Source of the DNA: Symsagittifera roscoffensis
Lineage: Eukaryota; Xenacoelomorpha; Acoela; Convolutidae
Length of the DNA stretch: 64,000 bases
NCBI RefSeq assembly: GCF_963678635.1
Contig: NC_087069.1
Span: 52,791,251 to 52,855,250 of the forward strand
Direction: 5' to 3'
Position numbers and translations under genes: made by a program. The notes under the pieces are model-generated. The model searched no databases, was not told the origin of the DNA, and was given only the letters and a program-made list of their open reading frames with translations. Numbering within the stretch: the first letter of the stretch is position 1; every line of letters starts with the position of its first letter. Shown here in pieces: positions 12,172 to 25,190 of this stretch.

Positions 12172-12759
12172 ATTCAAGTTTTTTTCACTGTTTTTGTTTG
12201 GTCTCGTTTTTATTCTCTTTTCCCGAAAAGGGGACCAAAACTGAACCACCACAGAATCCCGAAATTGTCCTTTTTTTGATTGAAAGAGGTTTTTCTAGTG
12301 TCTACAAGTCATACCTATCTGTTTAAAACATTTTTTACAGCAATTCAACCAGTAAACAAAAAGTTTTGTTTTTTTGGTCCCGTTTTGGTCCCGTTTCCCG
12401 AAAACGGGATCAAAAAAAATGTAGTTGCCATGAAAATTGCATTTCTTTTTGTGGAAAATTGTTGAACATGTGCCCATATACCCTAAATCGCTATACGGAA
12501 ATATTTGCTAAACAATTCAAGTTTTTTTCGCTATGTTTTAGTTTGGTCCCGTTTTTATTTTCTTTTCCCGAAAACGGGACCAAAACTGAACCACCACAGA
12601 ATCCCGAAATTGTTCTTTTTTTGATTGAAAGAGGTTTTTCTAGTGTCTACAAGTCATATCTATCTGTTTTAAACAGTTTTTACATCAGTTCAACCACTAA
12701 ACAAAAAGTTGGATTTTTTGGTCCCGTTCTGGTCCCGTTTCCCAAAAACGGGACCAGAA

Positions 12760-15700
12760 AATGTCTAGTACCCATGAAAATTGCATTTTTTTTTGTGGAA
12801 AATTGTTGAACATGCGCCCATATACCCTAAATCGCTATACGAAAACGTTTGCAAAAAAATTCAAGTTTTTTTCACTATGTTTTAGTTTGGTCCCGTTTTT
12901 GTTCTCTTTTCCCGAAAACGGGACCAAAACTGAACCACCACAGAATCCCGAAATTGATTTTTTTTTGTTTGAAAGAGGTTTTTCTAGTGTCTACAAGTCA
13001 TACCTATCTGTTTTAAACAGTTTTTACATCAATTCAACCATTAAACAAAAAATTAGATTTTTTGGTCTCTTTTTGGTCCCGTTTCCCGAAAACGGGACCA
13101 AAAAATGTCTAGTACCCATGAAAATTGCATTTTTTTTGTGGAGAATTGTTGAACATGTGCCCACATACCCTAAACCGCTATACGAAAACATTTGCTAAAC
13201 AATTCAAGTTTTTTTCACTATGTTTTAGTTTGGTCCTGTTTTTATTTTCTTTTCCCGAAAACGGGACCAAAACTGAACCACCACAGAATCCCGAAATTGT
13301 TCTTTTTTTGATTGAAAGAGTTTTTTATAGTGTCTACAAGTCATACCTATCTGTTTTAAACAGTTTTTACATCAATTCAACCACTAGACAAAAAGTTAGA
13401 TTTTTTGTCCCCTATCTGGTCCCGTTTCCCGAAGACGGGATCAAAAAAATGTAGTTCCCATGAAAATTGCATTTTTTTTGTGGAAAATTGTTGAACATGT
13501 GCCCATATACCCTAAATCGCTATACGAAGACATTTGCTAGACAATTCAAGTTTTTTTCACTATGTTTTAGTTTGGTCCCGTTTTTATTTTCTTTTCCCGA
13601 AAACGGGACCAAAACTGAACCACCACAGAATCCCGAAATTGTTCTTTTTTTGATTGAAAGAGGTTTTTCTAGTGTCTACAAGTCATACCTATCTGTTTTA
13701 AACAGTTTTTACATCAATTCAACCACTAAACAAAAAATTAGATTTTTTGGTCTCTTTTTGGTCCCGTTTCCCGAAAACGGGACCAAAAAATGTCTAGTAC
13801 CCATGAAAATTGCATTGTTTTTGTGGAGAATTGTTGAACATGTGCCCATATACCCTAAACCGCTATACGAAAACATTTGCTAAACAATTCAAGTTTTTTT
13901 CACTATGTTTTAGTTTGGTCCTGTTTTTATTTTCTTTTCCCGAAAACGGGACCAAAACTGAACCACCACAGAATCCCGAAATTGTTCTTTTTTTGATTGA
14001 AAGAGTTTTTTATAGTGTCTACAAGTCATACCTATCTGTTTTAAACAGTTTTTACATCAATTCAACCACTAAACAAAAAGTTAGATTTTTTGGTCCCTAT
14101 CTAGTCCCGTTTCTCGAAAACGGAACCAAAAAATGTCTAGTACCCAAGAAAATTGCATTTTTTTTGTAGAAAATTGTTGAACATGTGCCCATATACCCTA
14201 AATTGCTATACAAAAACATTCGCTAAACAATTCTAGTTTTTTTCACTATATTTTAGTTTGATCCCGTTTTTGTTCTCTTTTCCCGAAAACGGGACCAAAA
14301 CTGAACCACCACAGAATCCCGAAATTGTTCTTTTTTTTGATTGAAAGAGGTTTTTATAGTGTCTGCAAGTCATACCTAACTGTTTTAAACAGTTTTTACA
14401 TCAATTCAACCACTAAACAAAAAGTTAGATTTTTTGGTCCCTATCTGGTCCCGTTTCTCGAAAACGGGACCGAAAAATGTCTAGTACGCATGAAAATTGC
14501 ATTTTTTTTGTGGAAAATTGTTGAACATGCGCCCATATACCCTAAATCGCTATACGAAAACGTTTGCAAAAAAATTCAAGTTTTTTTCACTATGTTTTAG
14601 TTTGGTCCCGTTTTTGTTCTCTTTTCCCGAAAACGGGACCAAAACTGAACCACCACAGAATCCCGAAATTGATCTTTTTTGGTTGAAAGAGGTTTTTCTA
14701 GTGTCTACAAGTCATACCTATCTGTTTTAAACAGTTTTTACATCAATTCAACCATTAAACAAAAAGTTAGATTTTTTGGTCTCTTTTTGGTCCCGTTTCC
14801 CGAAAACGGGACCAAAAAATGTCTAGTACCCATGAAAATTGCATTTTTTTGTGGAAAATTGTTGAACATGTGTCCATATACCCTAAACCGCTATACGAAA
14901 ACATTTGCTAAACAATTCAAGTTTTTTTCACTATGTTTTACTTTGGTCCCGTTTTTATTTTCTTTTCCCGAAAACGGGACCAAAACTGAACCACCACAGA
15001 ATCCCGAAATTGATCTTTTTTGGTTGAAAGAGGGTTTTCTAGTGTCTACAAGTCATACCTATCTGTTTGAAACAGTTTTTACATCAATTCAAACATTAAA
15101 CAAAAAATTAGATTTTTTGGTCTCTTTTTGGTCGCGTTTCCCGAAAACGGGACCAAAAAATGTCTAGTACCCATGAAAATTGCATTTTTTTTGTGGAGAA
15201 TTGTTGAACATGTGCCCACATACCCTAAACCGCTATACGAAAACATTTGCAAAACAATTCAAGTTTTTTTCACTATGTTTTAGTTTGGTCCTGTTTTTAT
15301 TTTCTTTTCCCGAAAACGGGACCAAAACTGAACCACCACAGAATCCCGAAATTGTTCTTTTTTTGATTGAAAGAGTTTTTTATAGTGTCTACAAGTCATA
15401 CCTATCTGTTTTAAACAGTTTTTACATCAATTCAACCACTAGACAAAAAGTTAGATTTTTTGTTCCCTATCTGGTCCCGTTTCCCGAAAACGGGATCAAA
15501 AAAATGTAGTTCCCATGAAAATGGCATTTTTTTTTGTGGAAAATTGTTGAACATGTGCCCATATACCCTAAATCGCTATACGAAAACATTTGCTAGACAA
15601 TTCAAGTTTTTTTCACTATGTTTTAGTTTGGTCCCGTTTTTATTTTCTTTTCCCGAAAACGGGACCAAAACTGAACCACCACAGAATCCCGAAATTGTTC

Positions 15701-16620
15701 TTTTTTTGATTGAAAGAGGTTTTTCTAGTGTCTACAAGTCATACCTATCTGTTTTAAACAGTTTTTACATCAATTCAACATCTAAACAAAAAGTTAGATT
15801 TTTTGTTCCCCATCTGGTCCCGTTTCCCGAAAACGGAACCAAAAAATGTCTAGTACCCAAGAAAATTGCATTTTTTTTGTAGAAAATTGTTGAACATGTG
15901 CCCATATACCCTAAATTGCTATACAAAAACATTCGCTAAACAATTCTAGTTTTTTTCACTATATTTTAGTTTGATCCCGTTTTTGTTCTCTTTTCCCGAA
16001 AACGGGACCAAAACTGAACTACCACAGAATCCCGAAATTGTTCTTTTTTTTTGATTGAAAGAGGTTTTTATAGTGTCTGCAAGTCATACCTATCTGTTTT
16101 AAACAGTTTTTACATCAATTCAACCACTAAACAAAAAGTTAGATTTTTTGGTCCCTATCTGGTCCCGTTTCTCGAAAACGGGACCGAAAAACGTCTAGTA
16201 CGCATGAAAATTGAATTTTTTTTTGTGGAAAGTTGTTGAACATGTGCACATATACCCTAAATCACCATACGAAAACATTTGCTTAACAATTCAAGTTTTG
16301 TTCACTATGTTTTAGTTTGGTCCCGTTTTTGTTCTCTTTTCCCGAAAACGGGACCAAAACTGAACCACCACAGAATCCCGAAATTGATCTTTTTTTTGGT
16401 TGAAAGAGGTTTTTCTAGTGTCTACAAGTCATACCTATCTGTTTTAAACAGTTTTTACATCAATTCAACCATTAAACAAAAAGTTAGATTTTTTGGTCTC
16501 TTTTTGGTCCCGTTTCCCGAAAACGGGACCAAAAAATGTCTAGTACCCATGAAAATTGCATTTTTTTGTGGAAAATTGTTGAACATGTGTCCATATACCC
16601 TAAACCGCTATACGAAAACA
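12760..16620. repeat. Large duplicated satellite segment, copy 1
   Basis: Variant dimers at 13,125, 13,467, 13,810 and 14,325 match those at 22,376, about 22,717, about 23,061 and 23,575 (offset about 9251). Those at 15,180, 15,460 and 16,051 match 23,747, 24,027 and about 24,618 (offset 8567). The offsets differ by 684 bp, exactly two dimers. Copy 1 therefore has two dimers (about 14,497-15,180) that copy 2 lacks. Confidence 0.8.
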
Positions 16621-19600
16621 TTTGCTAAACAATTCAAGTTTTTTTCACTATGTTTTACTTTGGTCCCGTTTTTATTTTCTTTTCCCGAAAACGGGACCAA
16701 AACTGAACCACCACAGAATCCCGAAATTGTTCTTTTTTTGATTGAAAGAGGTTTTTCTAGTGTCTACAAGTCATACCTATCTGTTTTAAACAGTTTTTAC
16801 ATCAATTCAACCACTAAACAAAAAGTTAGATTTTTTGTTCCCTATCTGGTCCCGTTTCCCGAAAACGGAACCAAAAAATGTCTAGTACCCAAGAAAATTG
16901 CATTTTTTTTGTAGAAAATTGTTGAACATGTGCCCATATACCCTAAATTGCTATACAAAAACATTCGCTAAACAATTCTAGTTTTTTTCACTATATTTTA
17001 GTTTGATCCCGTTTTTGTTCTCTTTTCCCGAAAACGGGACCAAAACTGAACTACCACAGAATCCCGAAATTGTTCTTTTTTTTTGATTGAAAGAGGTTTT
17101 TCTAGTGTCTACAAGTCATACCTATCTGTTTCAAACATTTTTTACAGCAATTCAACCAGTAAACAAAAAGTTTTGTTTTTTTGGTCCCGTTTTGGTCCCG
17201 TTTCCCGAAAACGGGATCAAAAAAAATGTAGTTGCCATGAAAATTGCATTTCTTTTTGTGGAAAATTGTTGAACATGTGCCCATATACCCTAAATCGCTA
17301 TACGGAAATATTTGCTAAACAATTCAAGTTTTTTTCACTATGTTTTAGTTTGGTCCCGTTTTTATTTTCTTTTTCCGAAAACGGGACCAAAACTGAACCA
17401 CCACAGAATCCCGAAATTGTTCTTTTTTTGATTGAAAGAGGTTTTTCTAGTGTCTGCAAGTCATACCTATCTGTTTTAAACAGTTTTTACATCAATTCAA
17501 CCACTAAACAAAAAGTTAGATTTTTTGGTCCCTATCTGGTCCCGTTTCCCGAAAACGGGACCAAAAAATGTCTAGTACGCATGAAAATTGCATTTTTTTG
17601 TGGAAAATTGTTGAAAATGCCCACCTATAACCTAAATCACTATACGAAAACATTTGCTTAACAATTCAAGTTTTTTTCACTATGTTTTAGTTTGGTCCCG
17701 TTTTTGTTCTCTTTTCCCGAAAACGGGACCAAAACTGAACCACCACAGAATCACGAAATTGATCTTTTTTTGATTGAAAGAGGTTTTTCTAGTGTCTACA
17801 AGTCATACCTATCTGTTTCAAACAGTTTTTACATCAATTCAACCACTAAACAAAAAGTTAAGATTTTTGGTCCCTATCTGGTCCCTTTTCCCGAAAACGG
17901 GACCAAAAAATGTCTAGTATCATTGAAAATTGCATTTTTTTGTGGAAAATTGTTGAACATGTGTCCATATACCCTAAATCGCTATACGAAAACATTTGCT
18001 GAACAATTCAAGTTTTTTTCACTGTTTTTGTTTGGTCTCGTTTTTATTCTCTGTTCCCGAAAACGGGACCAAAACTGAACCACCACAGAATCCCGAAATT
18101 GTCCTTTTTTTGATTGAAAGAGATTTTTCTAGTGTCTACAAGTCATACCTATCTGTTTCAAACATTTTTTACAGCAATTCAACCAGTAAACAAAAAGTTT
18201 TGTTTTTTTGGTCCCGTTTTGGTCCCGTTTCCCGAAAACGGGATCAAAAAAAATGTAGTTGCCATGAAAATTGCATTTCTTTTTGTGGAAAATTGTTGAA
18301 CATGTGCCCATATACCCTAAATCGCTATACGGAAATATTTGCTAAACAATTCAAGTTTTTTTCACTATGTTTTAGTTTGGTCCCGTTTTTATTTTCTTTT
18401 CCCGAAAACGGGACCAAAACTGAACCACCACAGAATCCCGAAATTGTTCTTTTTTTGATTGAAAGAGGTTTTTCTAGTGTCTACAAGTCATACCTATCTG
18501 TTTTAAACCGTTTTTACATCAATTCAACCACTAAACAAAAAGTTAGACTTTTTGTTCCCTATTTGGTCCCGTTTCCCGAAACGGGACCAAAAAATGTCTA
18601 GTACCCATGAAAATTGCATTTTTTTTGTGGAAAATTGTTGAACGTGTGCCCAAATACCCTAAATCGCTATACGAAAACATTTGCTAAACAATTCTAGTTT
18701 TCTTCACTATGTTTTAGTTTGGTCCCGTTTTTGTTCTCTTTTCCCGAAAACGGGACCAAAACTGAACCACCACAGAATCCCGAAATTGTTCTTTTTTTGA
18801 TTGAAAGAGGTTTTTCTAGTGTCTGCAAGTCATACCTATCTGTTTTAAACAGTTTTTACATCAATTCAACCACTAAACAAAAAGTTAGATTTTTTGGTCC
18901 CTATCTGGTCCCGTTTCCCGAAAACGGGACCAAAAAATGTCTAGTACGCATGAAAATTGCATTTTTTTGTGGAAAATTGTTGAAAATGCCCACCTATAAC
19001 CTAAATCACTATACGAAAACATTTGCTTAACAATTCAAGTTTTTTTCACTATGTTTTAGTTTGGTCCCGTTTTTGTTCTCTTTTCCCGAAAACGGGACCA
19101 AAACTGAACCACCACAGAATCACGAAATTGATCTTTTTTTGATTGAAAGAGGTTTTTCTAGTGTCTACAAGTCATACCTATCTGTTTCAAACAGTTTTTA
19201 CATCAATTCAACCACTAAACAAAAAGTTAAGATTTTTGGTCCCTATCTGGTCCCTTTTCCCGAAAACGGGACCAAAAAATGTCTAGTATCATTGAAAATT
19301 GCATTTTTTTTGTGGAAAATTGTTGAACATGGGCCCATATACCCTAAATCGCTATACGAAAACATTTGCTTAACAATTCAAGTTTTTTTCACTATGTTTT
19401 AGTTTGGTCCCGTTTTTGTGCTCTTTTCCCGAAAACGGGACCAAAACTGAACAATCACAGAATCCCGAAATTATTCTTTTTCTGACTGAAAGGGGTTTTT
19501 CTAGTGTTTACAAGTCATACCTATCTGTTTCAAACAGTTTTTACATCAGTTCAACCACTAAACAAAAAGTTTGATTTTTTGGTCCCGTTCTGGTCCCGTT

Positions 19601-22009
19601 TCCCAAAAACGGGACCAGAAAATGTCTAGTACCCATGAAAATTGCATTTTTTTGTGGAAAATTGTTGAACATGCGCCCATATACCCTAAATCGCTATACG
19701 AAAATGTTTGCAAAAAAATTCAAGTTTTTTTCACTATGTTTTAGTTTGGTCCCGTTTTTGTTCTCTTTTCCCGAAAACGGGACCAAAACTGAACCACCAC
19801 AGAATCCCGAAATTGTTCTTTTTTTGATTGAAAGAGGTTTTTCTAGTGTCTGCAAGTCATACCTATCTGTTTTAAACAGTTTTTACATCAATTCAACCAC
19901 TAAACAAAAAGTTAGATTTTTTGGTCCCTATCTGGTCCCGTTTCCCGAAAACGGGACCAAAAAATGTCTAGTACGCATGAAAATTGCATTTTTTTGTGGA
20001 AAATTGTTGAAAACGCCCACCTATAACCTAAATCACTATACGAAAACATTTGCTTAACAATTCAAGTTTTTTTCACTATGTTTTAGTTTGGTCCCGTTTT
20101 TGTTCTCTTTTCCCGAAAACGGGACCAAAACTGAACCACCACAGAATCACGAAATTGATCTTTTTTTGATTGAAAGAGGTTTTTCTAGTGTCTACAAGTC
20201 ATACCTATCTGTTTCAAACAGTTTTTACATCAATTCAACCACTAAACAAAAAGTTAAGATTTTTGGTCCCTATCTGGTCCCTTTTCCCGAAAACGGGACC
20301 AAAAAATGTCTAGTATCATTGAAAATTGCATTTTTTTTTGTGGAAAATTGTTGAACATGGGCCCATATACCCTAAATCGCTATACGAAAACATTTGCTTA
20401 ACAATTCAAGTTTTTTTCACTATGTTTTAGTTTGGTCCCGTTTTTGTGCTCTTTTCCCGAAAACGGGACCAAAACTGAACAATCACAGAATCCCGAAATT
20501 ATTCTTCTTCTGACTGAAAGGGGTTTTTCTAGTGTTTACAAGTCATACCTATCTGTTTCAAACAGTTTTTACATCAGTTCAACCACTAAACAAAAAGTTT
20601 GATTTTTTGGTCCCGTTCTGGTCCCGTTTCCCAAAAACGGGACCAGAAAATGTCTAGTACCCATGAAAATTGCATTTTTTTTGTGGAAAATTGTTGAACA
20701 TGCGCCCATATACCCTAAATCGCTATACGAAAATGTTTGCAAAAAAATTCAAGTTTTTTTCACTATGTTTTAGTTTGGTCCCGTTTTTGTTCTCTTTTCC
20801 CGAAAACGGGACCAAAACTGAACCACCACAAAATCCCGAAATTGATCTTTTTTGGTTGAAAGAGGTTTTTCTAGTGTCTACAAGTCATACCTATCTGTTT
20901 TAAACAGTTTTTACATCAATTCAACCATTAAACAAAAAATTAGATTTTTTGGTCTCTTTTTGGTCCCGTTTCCCGAAAACGGGACCAAAAAATGTCTAGT
21001 ACCCATGAAAATTGCATTTTTTTGTGGAAAATTGTTGAAAATGCCCACCTATAACCTAAATCGCTATACGAAAACATTTGCTGAACAATTCAAGTTTTTT
21101 TCACTGTTTTTGTTTGGTCTCGTTTTTATTCTCTTTTCCCGAAAACGGGACCAAAACTGAACCACCACAGAATCCCGAAATTGTCCTTTTTTTGATTGAA
21201 AGAGGTTTTCTAGTGTCTACAAGTCATACCTATCTGTTTAAAACATTTTTTACAGCAATTCAACCAGTAAACAAAAAGTTTTGTTTTTTTGGTCCCGTTT
21301 TGGTCCCGTTTCCCGAAAACGGGATAAAAAAAAATGTAGTTGCCATGAAAATTGCATTTCTTTTTGTGGAAAATTGTTGAACATGTGCCCATATACCCTA
21401 AATCGCTATACGGAAATATTTGCTAAACAATTCAAGTTTTTTTCACTATGTTTTAGTTTGGTCCCGTTTTTATTTTCTTTTCCCGAAAACGGGACCAAAA
21501 CTGAACCACCACAGAATCCCGAAATTGTTCTTTTTTGATTGAAAGAGGTTTTTCTAGTGTCTACAAGTCATACCTATCTGTTTTAAACCGTTTTTACATC
21601 AATTCAACCACTAAACAAAAAGTTAGACTTTTTGTTCCCTATCTGGTCCCGTTTCCCGAAACGGGACCAAAAAATGTCTAGTACACATGAAAATTGCATT
21701 TTTTTGTGGAAAATTGTTGAACGTGTGCCCAAATACCCTATATCGCTATACGAAAACATTTGCTAAACAATTCTAGTTTTCTTCACTATGTTTTAGTTTG
21801 GTCCCGTTTTTGTTCTCTTTTCCCGAAAACGGGACCAAAACTGAACCACCACAGAATCACGAAATTGATCTTTTTTTGATTGAAAGAGGTTTTTCTAGTG
21901 TCTACAAGTCATATCTATCTGTTTTAAACAGTTTTTACATCAGTTCAACCACTAAACAAAAAGTTTGATTTTTTGGTCCCGTTCTGGTCCCGTTTCCCGA
22001 AACGGGACC

Positions 22010-25000
22010 AAAAAATGTCTAGTACACATGAAAATTGCATTTTTTTGTGGAAAATTGTTGAACGTGTGCCCAAATACCCTATATCGCTATACGAAAACAT
22101 TTGCTAAACAATTCTAGTTTTTTTCACTATGTTTTAGTTTGGTCCCGTTTTTGTTCTCTTTTCCCGAAAACGGGACCAAAACTGAACCACCACAGAATCC
22201 CGAAATTGATTTTTTTTGTTTGAAAGAGGTTTTTCTAGTGTCTACAAGTCATACCTATCTGTTTTAAACAGTTTTTACATCAATTCAACCATTAAACAAA
22301 AAATTAGATTTTTTGGTCTCTTTTTGGTCCCGTTTCCCGAAAACGGGACCAAAAAATGTCTAGTACCCATGAAAATTGCATTTTTTTTGTGGAGAATTGT
22401 TGAACATGTGCCCACATACCCTAAACCGCTATACGAAAACATTTGCTAAACAATTCAAGTTTTTTTCACTATGTTTTAGTTTGGTCCTGTTTTTATTTTC
22501 TTTTCCCGAAAACGGGACCAAAACTGAACCACCACAGAATCCCGAAATTGTTCTTTTTTTGATTGAAAGAGTTTTTTATAGTGTCTACAAGTCATACCTA
22601 TCTGTTTTAAACAGTTTTTACATCAATTCAACCACTAGACAAAAAGTTAGATTTTTTGTTCCCTATCTGGTCCCGTTTCCCGAAAACGGGATCAAAAAAA
22701 TGTAGTTCCCATGAAAATTGCATTTTTTTTGTGGAAAATTGTTGAACATGTGCCCATATACCCTAAATCGCTATACGAAAACATTTGCTAGACAATTCAA
22801 GTTTTTTTAACTATGTTTTAGTTTGGTCCCGTTTTTATTTTCTTTTCCCGAAAACGGGACCAAAACTGAACCACCACAGAATCCCGAAATTGTTCTTTTT
22901 TTGATTGAAAGAGGTTTTTCTAGTGTCTACAAGTCATACCTATCTGTTTTAAACAGTTTTTACATCAATTCAACCACTAAACAAAAAATTAGATTTTTTG
23001 GTCTCTTTTTGGTCCCGTTTCCCGAAAACGGGACCAAAAAATGTCTAGTACCCATGAAAATTGCTTTTTTTTGTGGAGAATTGTTGAACATGTGCCCATA
23101 TACCCTAAACCGCTATACGAAAACATTTGCTAAACAATTCAAGTTTTTTTCACTATGTTTTAGTTTGGTCCTGTTTTTATTTTCTTTTCCCGAAAACGGG
23201 ACCAAAACTGAACCACCACAGAATCCCGAAATTGTTCTTTTTTTGATTGAAAGAGTTTTTTATAGTGTCTACAAGTCATACCTATCTGTTTTAAACAGTT
23301 TTTACATCAATTCAACCACTAAACAAAAAGTTAGATTTTTTGGTCCCTATCTAGTCCCGTTTCTCGAAAACGGAACCAAAAAATGTCTAGTACCCAAGAA
23401 AATTGCATTTTTTTTGTAGAAAATTGTTGAACATGTGCCCATATACCCTAAATTGCTATACAAAAACATTCGCTAAACAATTCTAGTTTTTTTCACTATA
23501 TTTTAGTTTGATCCCGTTTTTGTTCTCTTTTCCCGAAAACGGGACCAAAACTGAACCACCACAGAATCCCGAAATTGTTCTTTCTTTTGATTGAAAGAGG
23601 TTTTTATAGTGTCTGCAAGTCATACCTAACTGTTTTAAACAGTTTTTACATCAATTCAACCACTAAACAAAAAGTTAGATTTTTTGGTCCCTATCTGGTC
23701 CCGTTTCTCGAAAACGGGACCGAAAAATGTCTAGTACGCATGAAAATTGCATTTTTTTTGTGGAGAATTGTTGAACATGTGCCCACATACCCTAAACCGC
23801 TATACGAAAACATTTGCTAAACAATTCAAGTTTTTTTCACTATGTTTTAGTTTGGTCCTGTTTTTATTTTCTTTTCCCGAAAACGGGACCAAAACTGAAC
23901 CACCACAGAATCCCGAAATTGTTCTTTTTTTGATTGAAAGATTTTTTTATAGTGTCTACAAGTCATACCTATCTGCTTTAAACAGTTTTTACATCAATTC
24001 AACCACTAGACAAAAAGTTAGATTTTTTGTTCCCTATCTGGTCCCGTTTCCCGAAAACGGGATCAAAAAAATGTAGTTCCCATGAAAATGGCATTTTTTT
24101 TTGTGGAAAATTGTTGAACATGTGCCCATATACCCTAAATCGCTATACGAAAACATTTGCTAGACAATTCAAGTTTTTTTCACTATGTTTTAGTTTGGTC
24201 CCGTTTTTATTTTCTTTTCCCGAAAACGGGACCAAAACTGAACCACCACAGAATCCCGAAATTGTTCTTTTTTTGATTGAAAGAGGTTTTTCTAGTGTCT
24301 ACAAGTCATACCTATCTGTTTTAAACAGTTTTTACATCAATTCAACCACTAAACAAAAAGTTAGATTTTTTGTTCCCTATCTGGTCCCGTTTCCCGAAAA
24401 CGGAACCAAAAAATGTCTAGTACCCAAGAAAATTGCATTTTTTTTGTAGAAAATTGTTGAACATGTGCCCATATACCCTAAATTGCTATACAAAAACATT
24501 CGCTAAACAATTCAAGGTTTTTGTCACTATATTTTAGTTTGATCCCGTTTTTGTTCTCTTTTCCCGAAAACGGGACCAAAACTGAACTACCACAGAATCC
24601 CGAAATTGTTCTTTTTTTTGATTGAAAGAGGTTTTTATAGTGTCTGCAAGTCATACCTATCTGTTTTTAACAGTTTTTACATCAATTCAACCACTAAACA
24701 AAAAGTTAGATTTTTTGGTCCCTATCTGGTCCCGTTTCTCGAAAACGGGACCGAAAAACGTCTAGTACGCATGAAAATTGAATTTTTTTTTGTGGAAAGT
24801 TGTTGAACATGTGCAAATATACCCTAAATCACCATACGAAAACATTTGCTTAACAATTCAAGTTTTGTTCACTATGTTTTAGTTTGGTCCCGTTTTTGTT
24901 CTCTTTTCCCGAAAACGGGACCAAAACTGAACCACCACAGAATCCCGAAATTGATCTTTTTTTGGTTGAAAGAGGTTTTTCTAGTGTCTACAAGTCATAC

Positions 25001-25190
25001 CTATCTGTTTTAAACAGTTTTTACATCAATTCAACCATTAAACAAAAAGTTAGATTTTTTGGTCTCTTTTTGGTCCCGTTTCCCGAAAACGGGACCAAAA
25101 AATGTCTAGTACCCATGAAAATTGCATTTTTTTGTGGAAAATTGTTGAACATGTGTCCATATACCCTAAACCGCTTTTTTTTTTAAAAAT
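22010..25190. repeat. Large duplicated satellite segment, copy 2
   Basis: Counterpart of 12,760-16,620, shorter by two dimers. A further duplication links about 9,081-10,486 with 17,996-19,402 at an offset of about 8915 bp (26 dimers). Together these point to repeated unequal exchange or replication slippage over several kilobases. Confidence 0.78.
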
